DNA of 64,000 bases. Source: Diplodia intermedia (lineage: Eukaryota > Ascomycota > Dothideomycetes > Botryosphaeriales > Botryosphaeriaceae). The first letter of the stretch is position 1; every line of letters begins with the position of its first letter. Of the stretch, positions 20,830-30,686 are shown piece by piece. The translations under genes were made by a program, and so were the position numbers. Below the pieces are notes generated by a model that was not told where the DNA came from, made no database searches, and saw only the letters and a program-made list of their open reading frames with translations. The stretch covers positions 186,001 through 250,000 of the forward strand of contig JAKEKT010000047.1 in assembly GCA_021495925.1 (NCBI GenBank), in the 5' to 3' direction.

Positions 20830-21740
20830 ATGGCTTCGACACCGAGCTTCAGCACACAACCGCCGAAGACGCAGTACTGCGTCCTCTCGTTCCCCGCCGC
20901 CTATGTCTTGCTCGTCACCCTCAACCGGCCCAAGGAGCTCAACTGCATCAACATGGCCGGCCACGCCGAGCTCGACCAGGTCTGGACCTGGCTAGACCGC
21001 GAGCCCGCCCTCCGCGTCGGCATCATCACCGGCGCCGGGCGCGCCTTCTGCGCGGGCGCAGACCTCAAAGGCATGCACACACACACGCTCCATCCCCCCC
21101 ATCCAGCGTTTCCCCAAGCTAACTCGCCCCGCCGCGACGCGCAGAGTGGAACCAATCCAACTCGTCCGACACGCCGCGCGCGCCCGTCGTCGCCTCGGGC
21201 TTCGGCGCGCTCTCGCGGCGCTCCGGCCTCAAGCCCGTCATCGCCGCCCTCAACGGGCTGGCGTACGGCGGCGGCTGCGAGATGGTCATCAACGCGGACA
21301 TGGTCGTCGCGGCGCCCGCGGCGACGCTCGCCCTGCCCGAGGTCAAGCGCGGCGTGGTGGCGCTGGCGGGCGCGCTGCCGCGCCTCGTGCGCACGGTCGG
21401 GAGGCAGCGCGCGATGGAGATGGCGCTGACGGGGCGCACGATACCGGCGCGGGAGGCGAGGGAGTGGGGGCTGGTGAATACGGTCGTTGGCGAGGGCGAG
21501 GGGGAGGTCGTGAGGGAGGCGGTGCGGCTGGCGGAGATGGTTGTGGAGAATAGTCCCGATGCGGTGATTGTGACGAGGGAGGGGGTGAAGATGGGGTGGG
21601 ATGGGGTGGGCGCGGAGGATGCGACGAGGATCTGGAGCGAGAGCTGGTATCCGAGACTGCTGGCGGGCGACAATTTGAAGGAGGGTGTGAGGGCGTTTGT
21701 GGAGAAGAGGAAGCCGGAGTGGAAGGCGCCTAAATTGTGA
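20830..21740 (+). CDS. Enoyl-CoA hydratase/isomerase family protein, possibly peroxisomal
   Basis: Crotonase-fold enzyme acting on acyl-CoA intermediates, probably in beta-oxidation. Two exons (20830-21070, 21145-21740) give 278 residues. Splicing joins GADLK to EWNQSN, the expected sequence around the oxyanion loop. The other signatures are VTLNRPKELNCIN, GIITGAGRAFCAGADLK and the second oxyanion element NGLAYGGGCEMVINADMV, with the catalytic Glu region LPEVKRGVVALAGALPRL. The intron starts with GC rather than GT (AAAG|GCATGC) and has a CTAAC branch site; no GT donor in the stretch keeps frame. The C-terminus APKL ends in PKL, a weak PTS1-like tripeptide, so peroxisomal import is possible but not certain. 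Confidence 0.9.
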
Positions 21741-22350
21741 AGCAGGTAACCGTCAATGAAAGCAAGAAGAGAGTGAAGACCTCTTAACTACTACCGCGGA
21801 GTGTACAATTACTTTTAGAGGAATTTTTGTAACGCGTGCTTCTGTTGTGTAGACATGTAGTCATGGCAGGGTTTGATGACGTAGAACAGCCCGGAAGTGC
21901 ATATCTACGCGCCTGTGCTATGTCCTGTCACGAGTGTCCCCAGCGGTCTAGACAAGGAGCATCTTCGTACATTGAAGCCACGGCGCTTAGAATTACTTCT
22001 AAGAGCAATAGCACTGATTCTCGTACAAGAGTAAGGAATACTGAGCCTCGCGCGAGAACTGTCCCAAATAGGCAACCCGACGGTATTTCCATTTTCGAGA
22101 GCTCCAGCTCCCCTCCCCTCCTCCAGACTGCCCGCATCCCGCTGCAGCGGATGACCCCGCATATAAGCTGGTGACCCTCTCTTGCGTAAGTTGGCGGCGC
22201 TCGACTGGAAAGACGAAAATAATGCTTTGAAGCCCATTCCAGCTTTCCTGCACTTCGAGTTTGTTTTCCATTCGAATTCTTTCTGCCCTTTCTCTCCAAA
22301 CATTCCCGCATACCCGGCTTTCCTGTTCCGAGCAGTGACACAAATCCGTA
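21741..22350. other. Intergenic / promoter of the Dak-like gene
   Basis: 610 bp with no gene. A TATA-like element (CATATAAG) lies near 22160 on the strand of the next gene. Overlapping minus-strand ORFs are stop-free by chance. Confidence 0.45.
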
Positions 22351-24060
22351 ATGTCGGTCGTCGTTGAGCAAACAATTCCTTGGTCGCCTGAGACTCTCGA
22401 CCTCACCAACCCCAAGCGCTGGACGACACTGTTCCCTCTCCTCCGGCCTTCTGTTGTTCCAGTGACTACCAGCAAAGGTCAAACTATCCTTCTCAACCGC
22501 GCTCTCAGCAACAGTCCACATATCCAGATCGCAGCGATTGGACGTTCTGGGAACTTCTCCAGCAAGTTTCTGTCGGATTCCCACATTACTGCGATTGTCA
22601 CTGAGACATCTGGCGCTGGGATTCTTACGGCACCGGATGTCCGCCACACCCTAGAGCAGAATGGCGTCAAGGTCGGACAGGGGCTTGTTGTACTGCGTGC
22701 TGGGCGAGAACGACGAGTGGCTGGGCCGGACAACGATGTCGTCGAAGTGGTGACGGACGGAGAGTTGGAGTTCGATCATCTACTGAGCCTGCTCGAGCAT
22801 GCGACGGAGACTGCGAGGTCTGTAATCTCTCTCAATTTGGATACTGCGAATTTCCGCTCACTGTGCAAAAAGGACATCTATCCACCAGACGGCCGAGCTC
22901 CTGAAACTGTTCATGAAGACCGCCGTCACAACGAAGTCTGAGTTCCACCCAGCAAAGCAAGGAGAAAATGCCTCGATCATGCACGAAGTCGGACACGCAG
23001 AGTTCGAAACAGCCACCAAAGCGCTTGAGAAAGACCTCACACACGTCCTTCGGTCACAAGCTTCGCAAACTGGTTCAGTGACTTACTCAGTCCACTACTC
23101 CGACATCAACGGCCTCTCGCAATTGGAGAACTACATCGTCGCGTACGAGATCTCCAACTACCTCGGTCCGTCACCTTCCCCAATGTTTAGTAACGTCAAC
23201 ATAACAATATACTTACTAAATAATCAGACGCTCAGAGTACCCCATACCGCCTCTCCTCCTCCCCCCTCGTCGCGCCCGACCCCCTCTCAGCACGCGGCTG
23301 GGCCATCTCCGTCTGCGCCGTCCCCACCGCCTTCCTCTCTGCCCAACCCAAGCCCCCGAACCCACTCTCCGCACCCTCAAGCCCCACCAGCACCACGGCC
23401 AAGCCCGCGACCACATCCTCTTCCACCGGCACCACCACCGCCGCAACGGAATCCCCCACTCTCCCTGACGCCCTGGTCCGCTCACGCATAGCCCTCGGCT
23501 GCGCCGCGCTCATCGCCGCCGAGCCAACCATAACACACTACGACACCATCGTCGGCGACGGCGACTGCGGGATGACGCTGCGCGACGGCGCGCAAAAGGT
23601 GCTCTCTTTCATCGAGGGCGCGGACCTCTGCGGCCGCAACCTGCCGCGCGTACTCGCAGCGCTGGTCGACGACCTCGAGGTGACGATGGGCGGCACCAGC
23701 GGCGCGCTGTACTGCATCTTCTTGTCGGCGTTTGGCGCCGCGCTGGCGCGCAACGACGGCGACGTGCCGCGGGCGTTGGAGGGGGCGCTGGAGCAGCTGT
23801 TGCGGTACACCCGTGCGCGGAAGGGGGACCGGACGTGCTTGGATGCGTTGATTCCGTTTGTGGAGACGCTGGTGGTTGGGGGTGGGCCGGAGGAGGCGCT
23901 GGGGCGGGCGGAGAGTGGCGTTGAGGGGACGAAGACGATGGAGGCGAAGTTGGGAAGGAGCACGTATTTGGATGAGAGCGCGACGAGGGGTGTGCCGGAT
24001 CCTGGAGCGTATGGGTTGTTCGTGCTGCTGGAGGGGCTGTGCGGGGTGAAGAGGACGTGA
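22351..24060 (+). CDS. Dihydroxyacetone-kinase-like protein with degenerate substrate domain
   Basis: Three exons (22351-22817, 22873-23165, 23228-24060) give 530 residues, shorter than the roughly 585-600 of canonical fungal Dak. The C-terminal DhaL (ATP-binding) domain is intact: THYDTIVGDGDCGMTLRDGA carries the Asp cluster that binds Mg-ATP, followed by MGGTSGALYCIFLSAFGAAL, GDRTCLDALIPF and SYL-like RSTYLDES with DPGAYGL. The N-terminal half only faintly resembles DhaK: ILTAPDVRHTLEQ may match the usual TAAVCG-FASPDV stretch, but the GGGSGHEPAH motif is replaced by IGRSGNFSSK, and I find no equivalent of the His that binds dihydroxyacetone covalently. Triose kinase activity is therefore doubtful; a pseudokinase, or a kinase for another short sugar, is possible. 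A Pro/Ser/Thr linker (about residues 270-335) joins the halves. Confidence 0.8.
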
Positions 24061-24739
24061 GCCGGGGTAGATGGTATGTGTTGTGATGCTGGGGGGCATC
24101 TGCTGCTTCGTTGTTTGCTTGAGTCTCCCCTTAGTGAGGTCAGCCTGTAGGTGTGAATCTTCAACATATTCATTACCCAGAGTGTATGGCTGAATAGGTC
24201 ATTGCTATGTTTGACAGCGGTCCGAGTGCCTTAGTCTGTGGGGAAGCGACGCACATTCCCATGCCGTGCCACGTACCTTCCTGGAAACGGCTTCTGCTCT
24301 TGTTAAGTCCGGTGCTAGGAACTTTTGTATGTAATTGGACTGCTGGCTCGAGCTCGATTCCGTTTCCGTCCTATATTTCACAAGGCCTATTTTTCACTAC
24401 ATTATTCTCTCCGTTTCCGTGTCCCATTTTACCGGGGTTAAGATTTTCCAAGGGCTATGATGTTTTGGGCTGTGCATCAATCTTGGAGCTATCGGTTTCA
24501 AATGGAAATTAGGCGACGAGTAATTAATCTGGAAGACACATGCCAAAGTGAGTGTTGGAGCCAAGAGAGACGGGGCACTCGGTGGGTGGGAAAATAGCGC
24601 GTAGTTAGCGCGTGGAAGTGACGACTGCCCGAGCTTCAGCCGGCGGAACCAACTGTTTATCGCGAGCGTGTTTACCAACGACTGACGCGATTGCGCGACC
24701 GCCGACCGACACCGACGACGACGACGTAGCGCCGCAGCC
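24061..24739. other. Intergenic; SMC2 promoter
   Basis: No gene. GC-rich sequence close to the SMC2 start contains repeated CGACGA trinucleotides at 24710-24726. The rest is the 3' flank of the Dak-like gene. Confidence 0.45.
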
Positions 24740-27700
24740 ATGAGGATCGTGGAGGTAGTCATAGACGTGCGTGCGCTGCCCCATGCGCGCGTTTCATCGT
24801 TGCTAACCTCCAACGCAGGGCTTCAAGTCGTACGCCGTCCGTACTGTCATCTCCGGATGGTGAGTTGCGCCAACACACCTCACGACACTGCTCGCAAGCG
24901 CGCTGACATCGGTCGCAGGGATGAGAGCTTCAATTCCATCACCGGTCTCAACGGTTCCGGAAAATCCAACATTCTCGACTCAATATGCTTCGTCCTCGGT
25001 ATCACGAACATGACAACCGTCCGCGCGCAGAACCTGCAGGTACGCTTGGATGCAGGACGCAAAAATGGGTCGTGGCAGCAGCTGACTTTGGTGGAAATCA
25101 TAGGACCTGATCTACAAGCGCGGTCAAGCGGGCGTCACCAAGGCTTCTGTCACCATAGTCTTCGACAACTCGAACAAGAGCAAGTCCCCGATCGGATTCG
25201 AAGAGTATGCACAAATCTCCGTGACACGTCAGATCGTCCTCGGCGGCACGAGCAAGTACCTCATCAACGGTCACCGTGCGCAGCAGCAGACCGTCCAGAA
25301 CCTCTTCCAGTCCGTCCAATTGAACATCAACAACCCAAACTTCTTGATCATGCAGGGTCGCATCACCAAGGTCCTGAACATGAAGGCTGTCGAAATTCTG
25401 GCCATGATCGAGGAAGCCGCTGGCACGCGCATGTTCGAGGACAGGAGGGACAAGGCATTCAAGACAATGGCGAAGAAGGACATGAAGCTGCAGGAGATAT
25501 CTGAGTTGCTGAAGGAAGAGATTGATCCCAAGCTGGAAAAGCTCCGAGCCGAGAAGCGCGCCTTCCTCGATTTCCAACAGACCCAGAACGACGTCGAGCG
25601 GTTGACGAGGCTGGTCGTGGCGCACGACTATCTCAGATACAAGGGCAAGCTGGACAAATCGGTGGAAGACTTGGAGAGCAAGAAGCAGCGGGAGAAGGAT
25701 CTCGAGGAGTCCGTGGAACGGACGAAAAATGAGATCGAATTGCTCAAGGAGGACATCAAGAAGGTCAAGAGCGCCAGGGAAAAAGAGTTGCGCAAGGGCG
25801 GTAAATTCCAGGGCTTGGAAGAGGTGGTTAAGAAGCATTCACACGAGGTGGTTCGATTGACGACTGTCATTGACCTGAAAAAGTCCGGCTTGGCGGAAGA
25901 AGCCGACAAGTACAAGAAACTTCAGAAAACGGTCAAGGAGCTTGAATCTCAGCTAAAGGAAAAAAGCACGATTTATGAGCAGCTACAGCAGAAGTACAAC
26001 GCCTCGCACGCAGAACTGGCCAAGCAGACCGAAGAAGTTGAGAAGAAGGAAGAACTTATCTCCACTCTGCAAACCGGTGTTGCATCCAAGGAAGGCCAAG
26101 AAAGCGGTTACCAGGGTCAGCTCCAGGACGCACGAAATCGCGCAAGCTCTGCGCAAACCGAACAAGAGCAGGCGAAGCTCAAGATTTCGCACTTGGAAAA
26201 ACAGATCAAAGAGGCGGAGCCACGAGCGAGGAAGGCCAAGGAACAGAACTCTGGACTTCTGAACGAGCTGGAAGGTCTACGAAAGCAAGCTCAAAAGCTT
26301 GAGGGTGACCTTGGCAAGCTGGGCTTTGAACCTGGTAAAGAGGAGGATATGTACAAGGAGGAGGCACAGCGACAACACCGCGTTCGCGAGCTCAGGGAAC
26401 AGTCCGAAGCTCTGAAAAGAAAAGTTGCAAACATCGACTTCAGCTACAGCGACCCTTCCCCCTCCTTTGATAGGTCAAAGGTGAAGGGCCTGGTTGCTCA
26501 GCTCTTTTCTCTAGAGAAGGAGCACACCCGCGCCGGTACCGCTTTGGAGATCTGTGCAGGTGGTCGTCTGTACAACGTCGTCGTCGACACTTCGGAGACT
26601 GGTACTCAGCTCCTGCAAAACGGCAGACTGAAGAAACGCGTCACTATCATTCCCTTGAACAAGATTTCTGCCTTCAAAGCATCAGCAGAGGTAAAAACCC
26701 TGGAGTCTAGCTTTGTCAAATATTCTAACTCGGTCTCAGAAAATTGGCGCTGCTCAACGGATTGCCCCCGGGAAGGTTGACCTTGCGCTATCCCTCATCG
26801 GCTACGACGACGAGGTTACGGCGGCGATGGAGTACGTCTTCGGCTCCACGCTTGTCTGCGAAGATGCGGAGACGGCAAAGCGTGTCACCTTCGATCCCTC
26901 GGTACGGATGAAGAGCGTTACTCTTGAAGGTGATGTCTACGATCCGTCGGGTACACTTTCCGGAGGTAGCTCGCCTCAGACTAGCGGTGTTCTCGTTACG
27001 CTACAGAAACTGAACGAGCTTACGAGGGAGCTCAAGGCCCAGGAGCAAGCTCTGGCCGTGCTCGGGTCGACTATGGCGAGGGAGAAGAAGAAGCTGGACT
27101 CTGCCAAGAAGATCAAGCAAGAGCTCGACCTGAAGACGCACGAAATCAAGCTTGCTGAAGAACAGATCAGCAGCAATTCGTCAGCTTCGGTAAGAGACCC
27201 TCTCCGAACAGGCTGGAGATTACCGCTAATTCGCCCCAGATTATCCAAGCTCTCGAGGAGATGAAGTCCACAGTCACCCAGCTGAAGCAAGCTATCATTG
27301 ACGCGAAAGCACGGCACGACGAAGCATCCAAGGAAGTCAAGCGCATCGAGCGCGACATGAACGAATTCAGCAAGAATAAGGACAGCAAGCTTGCTGAGCT
27401 TCAGAAGTCCCTTGATCAGCTCAAAAAGGCATTGGTTAAGAACAATGCCTCCATCAAGCCCCTCCAGCAAGAAATGAGGGACGCAATGCTCGAGTCCGAG
27501 CAGTGTGGCAGTGATCTTGCAGCTGCTCAGGAACAGCTGCAAGATTCCAACACAACCTTATCGGGGCAACAGGAGGAAATCGACTCGCTTATCAAAGAGC
27601 AAGCGACGGCAAAGGACGCCCATGAGATGGTAGCCGCTCAACTGGAGGACGAGCAGGCAAAGCTGACCGGGTTCGACGAGGAGCTACGCGCTCTCGATGA

Positions 27701-28553
27701 CGCCATTAGCTCCAAATCCAAGTCAATCACAGAGGAAGGCCTCGAGTTACAAAAACTCGGCCACCAGATCGAGAAGTTCGATAAAGAACTACAAGGCGCC
27801 AAGCAGGCTGTGTCGGCACTGGAACAGGAACACGACTGGATCGTTGACGAGCAAGAGCAGTTCGGCCGATCCGGGACGCCCTATAACTTTACGGGCCAGA
27901 ACATGTCGGAATGCAAAGCTACGCTCAAGAACCTCACGGAGCGCTTCGAAGGCATGAAGAAGAAGATCAACCCCAAGGTCATGAACATGATCGACAGCGT
28001 CGAGAAGAAAGAGGTCTCGCTCAAGAACATGATGCGCACCGTCATCCGCGACAAGCGCAAGATCGAAGAGACGATCCAGTCGCTCGACGCATACAAGCGC
28101 GACGCGCTGCAGAAGACGTGGGAGAAGGTCAACGCCGACTTCGGTAACATCTTCAACGAGCTGCTGCCGGGTTCCTTCGCCAAGCTCGACCCGCCCGAGG
28201 GCAAGACCATCGCCGACGGCCTCGAGGTCAAGGTCTCGCTGGGCAAGGTGTGGAAACAGAGCCTGACGGAGCTGTCGGGTGGTCAGCGCTCGCTCGTCGC
28301 CCTGTCCCTCATCATGGCACTCCTGCAATTCAAGCCCGCTCCCATGTACATTCTCGACGAGGTCGATGCCGCGCTGGATCTGAGCCATACGCAGAACATC
28401 GGACGCCTGATCAAGACGAGATTCAAGGGCAGCCAGTTCATCGTCGTCTCGTTGAAGGACGGCATGTTCCAGAACGCCAACCGTATCTTCCGGACGAGGT
28501 TCAGCGATGGTACCAGTATAGTGCAGGCGCTGACGCCGGCGGACTTGAAGTAA
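24740..28553 (+). CDS. SMC2: Condensin subunit SMC2
   Basis: Core ATPase of condensin, pairing with SMC4 to compact mitotic chromosomes. Six exons: 24740-24766, 24819-24859, 24919-25039, 25104-26690, 26740-27189, 27240-28553. All junctions keep frame, giving 1179 residues, the normal length. MRIVEVVIDGFKSYAVRTVI with SGWDESFNSITGLNGSGKSN (Walker A) at the N-terminus, the SMC2-typical FLIMQGRITKVLNMK, a first coiled coil (about 165-500), the hinge (KGLVAQLFSLE, LEICAGGRLYNVVVDTSETG, SGTLSGGSSPQTSGVL), a second coiled coil, then LTELSGGQRSLVALSLIMAL (signature) and MYILDEVDAALDLSHTQNIG (Walker B, D-loop) are in the right order. The first three exons are very short (27, 41 and 121 nt), common in fungal SMC2 genes. 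Confidence 0.97.
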
Positions 28554-29386
28554 GGGGGGTGACAGAAGCGGGGGCGGTGAAATGACTAGTGTTCGAATGA
28601 TGCTGGTGGCATTTTTGCGGGGTTACACGGCGTTCGGGAGCATGGGTTCTGGATGGATAACACGGCCGTGGCAGGGCTGGTCACGACTGCGTTGGCGCTG
28701 TGCGGGGGTTTCTCCCTGGGTAAACTGTTGGGCTTAGCGGTGTCTTCTGTCGACTGATGTTGATACCAAGGCGTTCCTCGTTATTTTGTGATGGAATATT
28801 GAACAACGCTTGAGGCGACTTAAATAACACTGGCCAATCTCTGCAGGGCGTACTACTCTTTTCATGGGTGTCTACTTGCCAGTACCCTCATACTGGGTTC
28901 TGAAACATATGATCTTTCCATGTCCTGGAAGGCATTGCATCCTTTCTTTGGGGCAGTGGAATCAGATAACCTGATGTAAATGTAGGTTCGAATAACCGTT
29001 CCTCAGCAGCAGTTGAAGAAGATGTCCGGACGTCGATGCGAGATTTAAAGAAGTACAAGTACGTCCAGACATTGGATTCCACTACCGACGTGATATATGC
29101 ATTTAGATACCTATGAGTGAAGTGGCTTGTTCCGAACATGCGAAGTCGTGGAGCATAACTGTAAGTCATGTAAGGCCATAATACCAAGCTCGGTAGAACT
29201 TGTATGCAATTAAAGTCTATAGTACTTGTGACTGATCAAATAAAAGGTCCCATCAGTCACAAAGCTATGCTGACCACCAAGGAGACCGTATGCAAACAGG
29301 AATGCGTCTTCTGCTCGTTCAGTAAAATCATGATATCAACCCAACGCCCGCTTGTTCCCAGCAGCCGCACAATTCCTTGGTTTCCC
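28554..29386. other. Convergent 3' region between SMC2 and the HD-domain gene
   Basis: Contains a MITE copy (29003-29091) and otherwise unremarkable A/T-rich spacer without a gene. Both flanking genes end here. Confidence 0.5.
29003..29091. repeat. MITE copy
   Basis: Left arm cagcagcagttgaagaagat then gtccggacgtcgatgcgag; right arm tacgtccagacattggattc then cactaccgacgtg. The arms are imperfectly complementary around an A/T-rich centre. Confidence 0.75.
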
Positions 29387-30308
29387 TCATGCCGATGCCA
29401 CGGACTTGCGGTCGCCTCCCCAGCTGGGCTCTCTGCCGATCTCCTTCCAGAACTGCTTGCGCTCCTCGAAGACCTGCTCGGCCCAGGCCTGGATCTCGGG
29501 CAGCACGATCTTGGTGGCGACCCAGGTGAACTCGCCGACGTCCAGGCGGCCCTCCTGGCCGCGCTCGTACTCCATCATCTGCAGCAGCAGCTCCATCTTG
29601 TCGATGTCGTGCACGTACCTGGCCTCAAGCGTCACGCTGTCCTCGTACTCCTGCCAGACGGCGCGGATGTCGGCGCCGGTGAGGCCGCCGCCGAACTTGC
29701 CCAGCAGCCGCGTGCAGATGTAGTCCATCGTCTCCGACTCGCGGCGCGACTTCTCCTCCTTGGAGATGGGGTCGACGGGCGTGATGTCGCCGACGAGCGC
29801 CTCGGCCATGTCGTGGACGAGGGCCATTTTGGTGCAGTGCGGGATGTTGAGGCGCGAGGAGAGCGAGGGCGGGGCCAGCATGGTGAGGATGGACATGCGG
29901 TACATGTGGTCGGAAATCGACTCGCCGTGCAGGATGCCGAAGCGGCGCCAGCCCTCACGCTTGGTTGTCTTTAGGCGCTCGAGCAGGTGGAAGAAGGGAA
30001 GCGGCGAGTCGGTGTCGGGGACGGGCGGCGAGGAGAGCTCGGCGAGCGCTGTTCGCGGTGCGTGTCAGCGGGGGTTTCCTAAGCCAGGGCGGGACACGGG
30101 TGAAGTAGAGCGTGCCTACACGGTTGAGTTTACCGCAACCACAACATACCAGCTTCGGGGGTCCATCTTGCGCCTGGAACGTCCTTCTCGGAAATGATGC
30201 CGGAGGTAGGCTCTGGAGTGAGGCTTAGCGACTGGTTCTCACGGGGGTTCGGTAGCGGTGAAGCTCACTGGGAGAATCATTTGTCTCTGGCGCATCGGGA
30301 GGAGCCAT
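29387..30308 (-). CDS. HD-domain nucleotidase (HDDC2/YfbR-like)
   Basis: Metal-dependent HD-domain phosphohydrolase; members of this group (human HDDC2, yeast YBR242W/YGL101W, bacterial YfbR) act as 5'-deoxynucleotidases. Three exons (30308-30269, 30212-30150, 30048-29387) give 254 residues. Introns have GTGAGC and GTATGT donors and a CTAAG-like branch. The HD motif is visible: SISDHMYRMSIL supplies the first His, KMALVHDMAEALVGDITP the HD pair, and VHDIDKMELLLQMMEYE the last Asp. The N-terminal 40 residues are a variable acidic extension. The ATG at 30308 is in a GCC ATG G context. It is divergent from the HAUS6 gene, with 378 bp between starts. Exact substrates are not deducible. Confidence 0.9.
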
Positions 30309-30686
30309 GGCGGATCGCGGGGCAGCAACGCGGATTGCTGGTGCTGGAGCGATGTAGGTGCGACTTGCGAGTGGCGAAAAGCAGAAACGAGTGGCTTTAA
30401 AGGCAGCACGAGCGGCACGCAAGTTTGCAGTGGGGGTTTGCTGTCGCTGTGTTGTTCGTGGTGGGCGCGAAAGAAGCGGCGGAGGGTTGACAGGGATGAC
30501 GCTGGGAGCGGCGGGATGCGGCCGTCATCGTTGCTGAGCCCCTGTCATTGGCCGCTGGTCTGCCCGCGGCTCAGGCACAGACAGGGCCCCGATGCCGTTG
30601 GCGGGCCTGCATCGCGACCAAACAAAGACAACGCGCCTTCACGCTCCTCTGCGAGCGACGCTCCCGGCTGCCCGCCGCACCGAAGT
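30309..30686. promoter_or_regulatory. Bidirectional intergenic region between HD-domain and HAUS6 genes
   Basis: 378 bp between two divergent ATGs, GC-rich, without a TATA box at a typical distance from either start. Shared control is inferred from geometry alone. Confidence 0.5.

Noticed and set aside
30213..30242. A 30-nt intron in the HD-domain gene using the GTGAGA donor
   Set aside because: Too short for a fungal intron; the upstream GTGAGC donor gives a 56-nt intron with a proper branch site and correct frame.
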